A stretch of DNA of 7,856 nucleotides, from contig JAVBLV010000054.1 in the NCBI GenBank assembly GCA_031553195.1, forward strand, positions 1 through 7,856, read 5' to 3'. The stretch is from JAVBLV01 sp031553195 (lineage in GTDB: Bacteria; Bacteroidota; Bacteroidia; Bacteroidales; P3). Below, piece after piece: positions 6,194-7,856 of the stretch (the stretch's first letter is position 1; every line of letters starts with the position of its first letter). The notes below the pieces were generated by a model that was given only the letters and a program-made list of their open reading frames with translations, had not been told where the DNA came from and ran no database searches. The translations under genes and the position numbers were made by a program.

Positions 6194-7426
6194 ATGAGAA
6201 AAGTTTTCATTTTTTTTATTGTTATTCAATTTGTTTGGCAAAATAGCTTTGCGCAAAAAATAACCGTCGATTCGTTACAAATAAAAAAGCATATTCAATA
6301 TCTGGCTTCGGATGAATTATCGGGAAGGTATCCCGGAACGGAGGGAGAACAGAAAGCAGCCGGATACATACAATCGCAATTCAAATCTGCCGGATGTAAA
6401 ATGTTGTTTAATGGCGGATTTCAGGAATTCTCCACTGAAATGAAAACCAAAAATACTCCGGAAGGGAAAATTTTGCTGAAAGGGAAGAATGTAGTTGCGA
6501 TGGTTGAAGGTAAGAAAAACGCTAACGAATATATCGTTATAGGCGCTCATTATGACCATCTGGGGATGGGCGGTTACGGTTCCGGCAGTCGCAAGCCGGA
6601 TACGGCAGCCGTACATAACGGCGCTGACGACAATGCTTCGGGCGTGGCGGTTTTGATAGAATGCGCCAAAGCCATTGCGAAACAAAAGCCGGAACGAAGT
6701 ATTATTTTTGTTGCTTTTTCGGCTGAGGAAGAAGGTTTGGTCGGTTCCAGATATTTCATTGAAAATTCGCCTGTTCCAAAAGAAAAAATCAAAGCCATGG
6801 TGAATTTTGATATGGTCGGACGGCTAGATTCCGTGCTAACGATCGAAGGCACAGGCACAGCGCTACAATTTGATTCCTTATTATCAACTGTCAATGCAAA
6901 AAGTTCTTTCCAAATCCGTCGTTTGCCGGGTGGTTTTGGTCCGAGTGATCAGACTTCTTTTTATACCGAAAAAATTCCTGTGTTATTTTTTCATACGACA
7001 ATTGAGCACGAACAATATCACACGCCTTTCGACGATTGGGAACTGATTAATGCCAAAGGAGCGGCCGAAATTGCAGATTATGCCGCTCAAGTAATATTAC
7101 GAATGGCTCGGGAGAACCAAAATTTCACTTATCAAGTGGCAGGAAAGCCGTTGGAAATGACGCGCGGAGTAATGAAAGTTACGCTGGGCGTTATGCCTGA
7201 CCATGCGGCGAATGTAAAAGGATTAAGAATTGCCGGCGTTCGCCCTGGACAAGCCGCCGATAAAGCCGGGCTTCTTAAAAACGACGTCATTATAGAAATC
7301 CAAGGCGAAGCGGTCGAAGACATTGAAAGCTACATGCGTTCAATGGGAAAGTGCGATAAAGGACAGACCGTCCCGATAGTAATTCTCCGCAACAACGAAA
7401 AACAAACGGTAATGGTTACTTTTTAA
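6194..7426 (+). CDS. Secreted M28 zinc peptidase with C-terminal PDZ domain
   Basis: This encodes a 410-residue exported metallopeptidase. A signal peptide covers about residues 1-20 (FVWQNSFA, then QKIT). A peptidase propeptide-like start (IKKHIQYLASDELSGRYPGT) is followed by the M28 catalytic domain with every metal and catalytic residue visible: H119 in GAHYDHLG, D146 in GADDNASG, E178 and E179 in SAEEEG, D206 in NFDMVG, and H276 in QYHTPFD. There is little room for a PA insert, unlike the other M28 gene in the window. Residues about 325-410 form a PDZ domain (LGVMPDHA, GLRIAGVRPGQAADKAGL, DVIIEIQG), which could bind substrate C-termini. The frame extends upstream to a TTG at 6107, but the ATG at 6194 begins the signal peptide and is chosen. 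TACCTTTA at 6152-6159 is one mismatch from the -7 consensus but has no spaced TTG, so co-transcription with porQ remains possible. Confidence 0.93.
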   Translation: MRKVFIFFIVIQFVWQNSFAQKITVDSLQIKKHIQYLASDELSGRYPGTEGEQKAAGYIQSQFKSAGCKMLFNGGFQEFSTEMKTKNTPEGKILLKGKNVVAMVEGKKNANEYIVIGAHYDHLGMGGYGSGSRKPDTAAVHNGADDNASGVAVLIECAKAIAKQKPERSIIFVAFSAEEEGLVGSRYFIENSPVPKEKIKAMVNFDMVGRLDSVLTIEGTGTALQFDSLLSTVNAKSSFQIRRLPGGFGPSDQTSFYTEKIPVLFFHTTIEHEQYHTPFDDWELINAKGAAEIADYAAQVILRMARENQNFTYQVAGKPLEMTRGVMKVTLGVMPDHAANVKGLRIAGVRPGQAADKAGLLKNDVIIEIQGEAVEDIESYMRSMGKCDKGQTVPIVILRNNEKQTVMVTF

Positions 7427-7738
7427 ATGATGTAATGGACAGCAAAGAATAATGAATGGTTATCATTCAAATATTAGCATCGACGTCAATCTCTAACTTC
7501 TTATAGGTTGTCTGAAAATTTTTCTATGAAGTATTTTGAATCTAAAAATCTGTTCTATAAAAATAGAGACAACCTCTTAAAATTTCCTCTTCCTATTTTT
7601 GTATTCCGATCCATTCCGAAGAGTCGGTTATAAATGTATTCTATCTTTTCAATGTTTCAAAACATTATTTTCCCTGGACTTTGATAAGTTTTTATTTTAA
7701 AATAATCAATCAAATAGGGTGCATTTCAAAATGTCGCA
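7427..7738. other. Intergenic region between M28 peptidase and transposase end
   Basis: This 312-base stretch holds no gene I can support. It contains a small hairpin 26 bases after the peptidase stop (TGAATG 7453-7458 with CATTCA 7464-7469), the second palindromic-element copy (7504-7576), a weak AT-rich stem (AATGTTT/AAACATT near 7651-7666) and what may be the end of an insertion sequence from about 7715. Confidence 0.55.
7504..7576. mobile_element. MITE-like element, copy 2 (internally deleted)
   Basis: This 73-base element ends in TAGGTTGTCT (7504-7513) and AGACAACCTC (7567-7576, with a one-base variation inside). Its first 46 bases match the reverse complement of 1802-1847 at 43 of 46 positions. 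Its last 20 or so bases resemble the opposite end of copy 1. The middle, about 85 bases including the central palindrome, is missing. It is flanked by an exact TTA triplet on each side (7501-7503 and 7577-7579), a credible three-base target duplication. Like copy 1 it lies at a convergent junction, here between the PDZ-M28 gene and a minus-strand transposase fragment. Confidence 0.75.
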
Positions 7739-7856
7739 TTAAGCAGCCAATTTACTTTTAGAGTTAACAATATCTATTACTTTACACCACTGTTGGTTCA
7801 TATAAAGTGTTCTAAGTTTGAGCATATTTTTGGCTCCGTGTATCGACCAATGCTGT
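7715..7856 (-). mobile_element. Right-hand part of an insertion sequence (partial)
   Basis: The window ends inside what appears to be an insertion sequence. A transposase-like C-terminus stops at 7739, and just outside it TAGGGTGCATTTCAAAATG (7715-7733) looks like a terminal repeat at a normal distance from the stop codon. The opposite end lies outside the window, so neither the inverted repeat nor a target duplication can be confirmed. The end differs from those of the two MITE-like elements, so this element is probably not their source. Confidence 0.35.
7739..7855 (-). CDS. Transposase-like protein, C-terminal fragment
   Basis: This is the last 38 codons of a minus-strand gene that continues beyond the right edge, ending in TAA at 7739-7741. 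The translation begins QHWSIHGAKNMLKLRTLY and ends in NSKSKLAA. The pattern W-S-x-x-G-A-x-x-x-L-x-L-R followed by an aromatic-containing tail is typical of the C-terminus of several transposase families, ISKra4-like ones among them. The family call is tentative because the catalytic DDE region is outside the window. It is truncated only by the window edge as far as can be seen. Neighbouring putative insertion-sequence termini support a mobile origin. Confidence 0.55.
   Translation of the reverse strand, partial: QHWSIHGAKNMLKLRTLYMNQQWCKVIDIVNSKSKLAA

Noticed and set aside
7453..7469. TGAATG/CATTCA hairpin after the PDZ-M28 stop as an intrinsic terminator
   Set aside because: The six-pair stem has only two G-C pairs and is followed by AAATATT, not a T-run.
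7594..7601. TATTTTTG as a -7 promoter element
   Set aside because: No TTG at the proper distance upstream, and it would read into the tail of a convergent gene.
1..7856. CRISPR array, rRNA or tRNA genes, riboswitches
   Set aside because: No regularly spaced repeats and no conserved RNA gene signatures were seen on either strand.

Overview
This window is AT-rich chromosomal DNA from a member of the Bacteroidota, most likely Bacteroidales. Three things point there. It has a recognisable type IX secretion gene (porQ), a system confined to that phylum. It has a CarboxypepD_reg-like surface or periplasmic protein with an SQ-type signal peptide. Start sites lack Shine-Dalgarno sequences, and the best promoter has the phylum's TTG / TAnnTTTG form. 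The species cannot be fixed from the sequence. T9SS argues against typical gut Bacteroides and is compatible with Porphyromonadaceae- or Dysgonomonadaceae-like lineages.

Layout: 1-472 has no convincing gene but holds a good promoter (346-376) and a hairpin in the leader of the first gene. 473-1678 (+) encodes the exported CarboxypepD_reg-like protein. 1689-1847 is a palindromic, MITE-like element between two convergent genes. 1847-4502 (-) is a gene block reading leftwards: a bifunctional-nuclease-domain protein with a UVR tail, then pyrH (UMP kinase), then a secreted M28 zinc peptidase that overlaps the pyrH stop by one base. 4503-4943 is a divergent spacer carrying two overlapping minus-strand open frames that look like a small gene split by one frameshift, or chance. 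4944-6032 (+) is porQ. 6194-7426 (+) is a second secreted M28 peptidase, with a C-terminal PDZ domain. 7427-7738 holds a shorter, internally deleted copy of the palindromic element. The window ends in the C-terminus of a minus-strand transposase-like gene.

How they fit together: pyrH is core nucleotide metabolism. The others are largely envelope functions: cargo attachment by the T9SS (PorQ), two exported metallopeptidases of different architecture, and a CarboxypepD_reg-like protein. Nothing amounts to an obviously new multi-gene system. The least expected structure is the pair of palindromic elements, each placed at a convergent 3' junction, where they could act both as mobile elements and as bidirectional transcription barriers.
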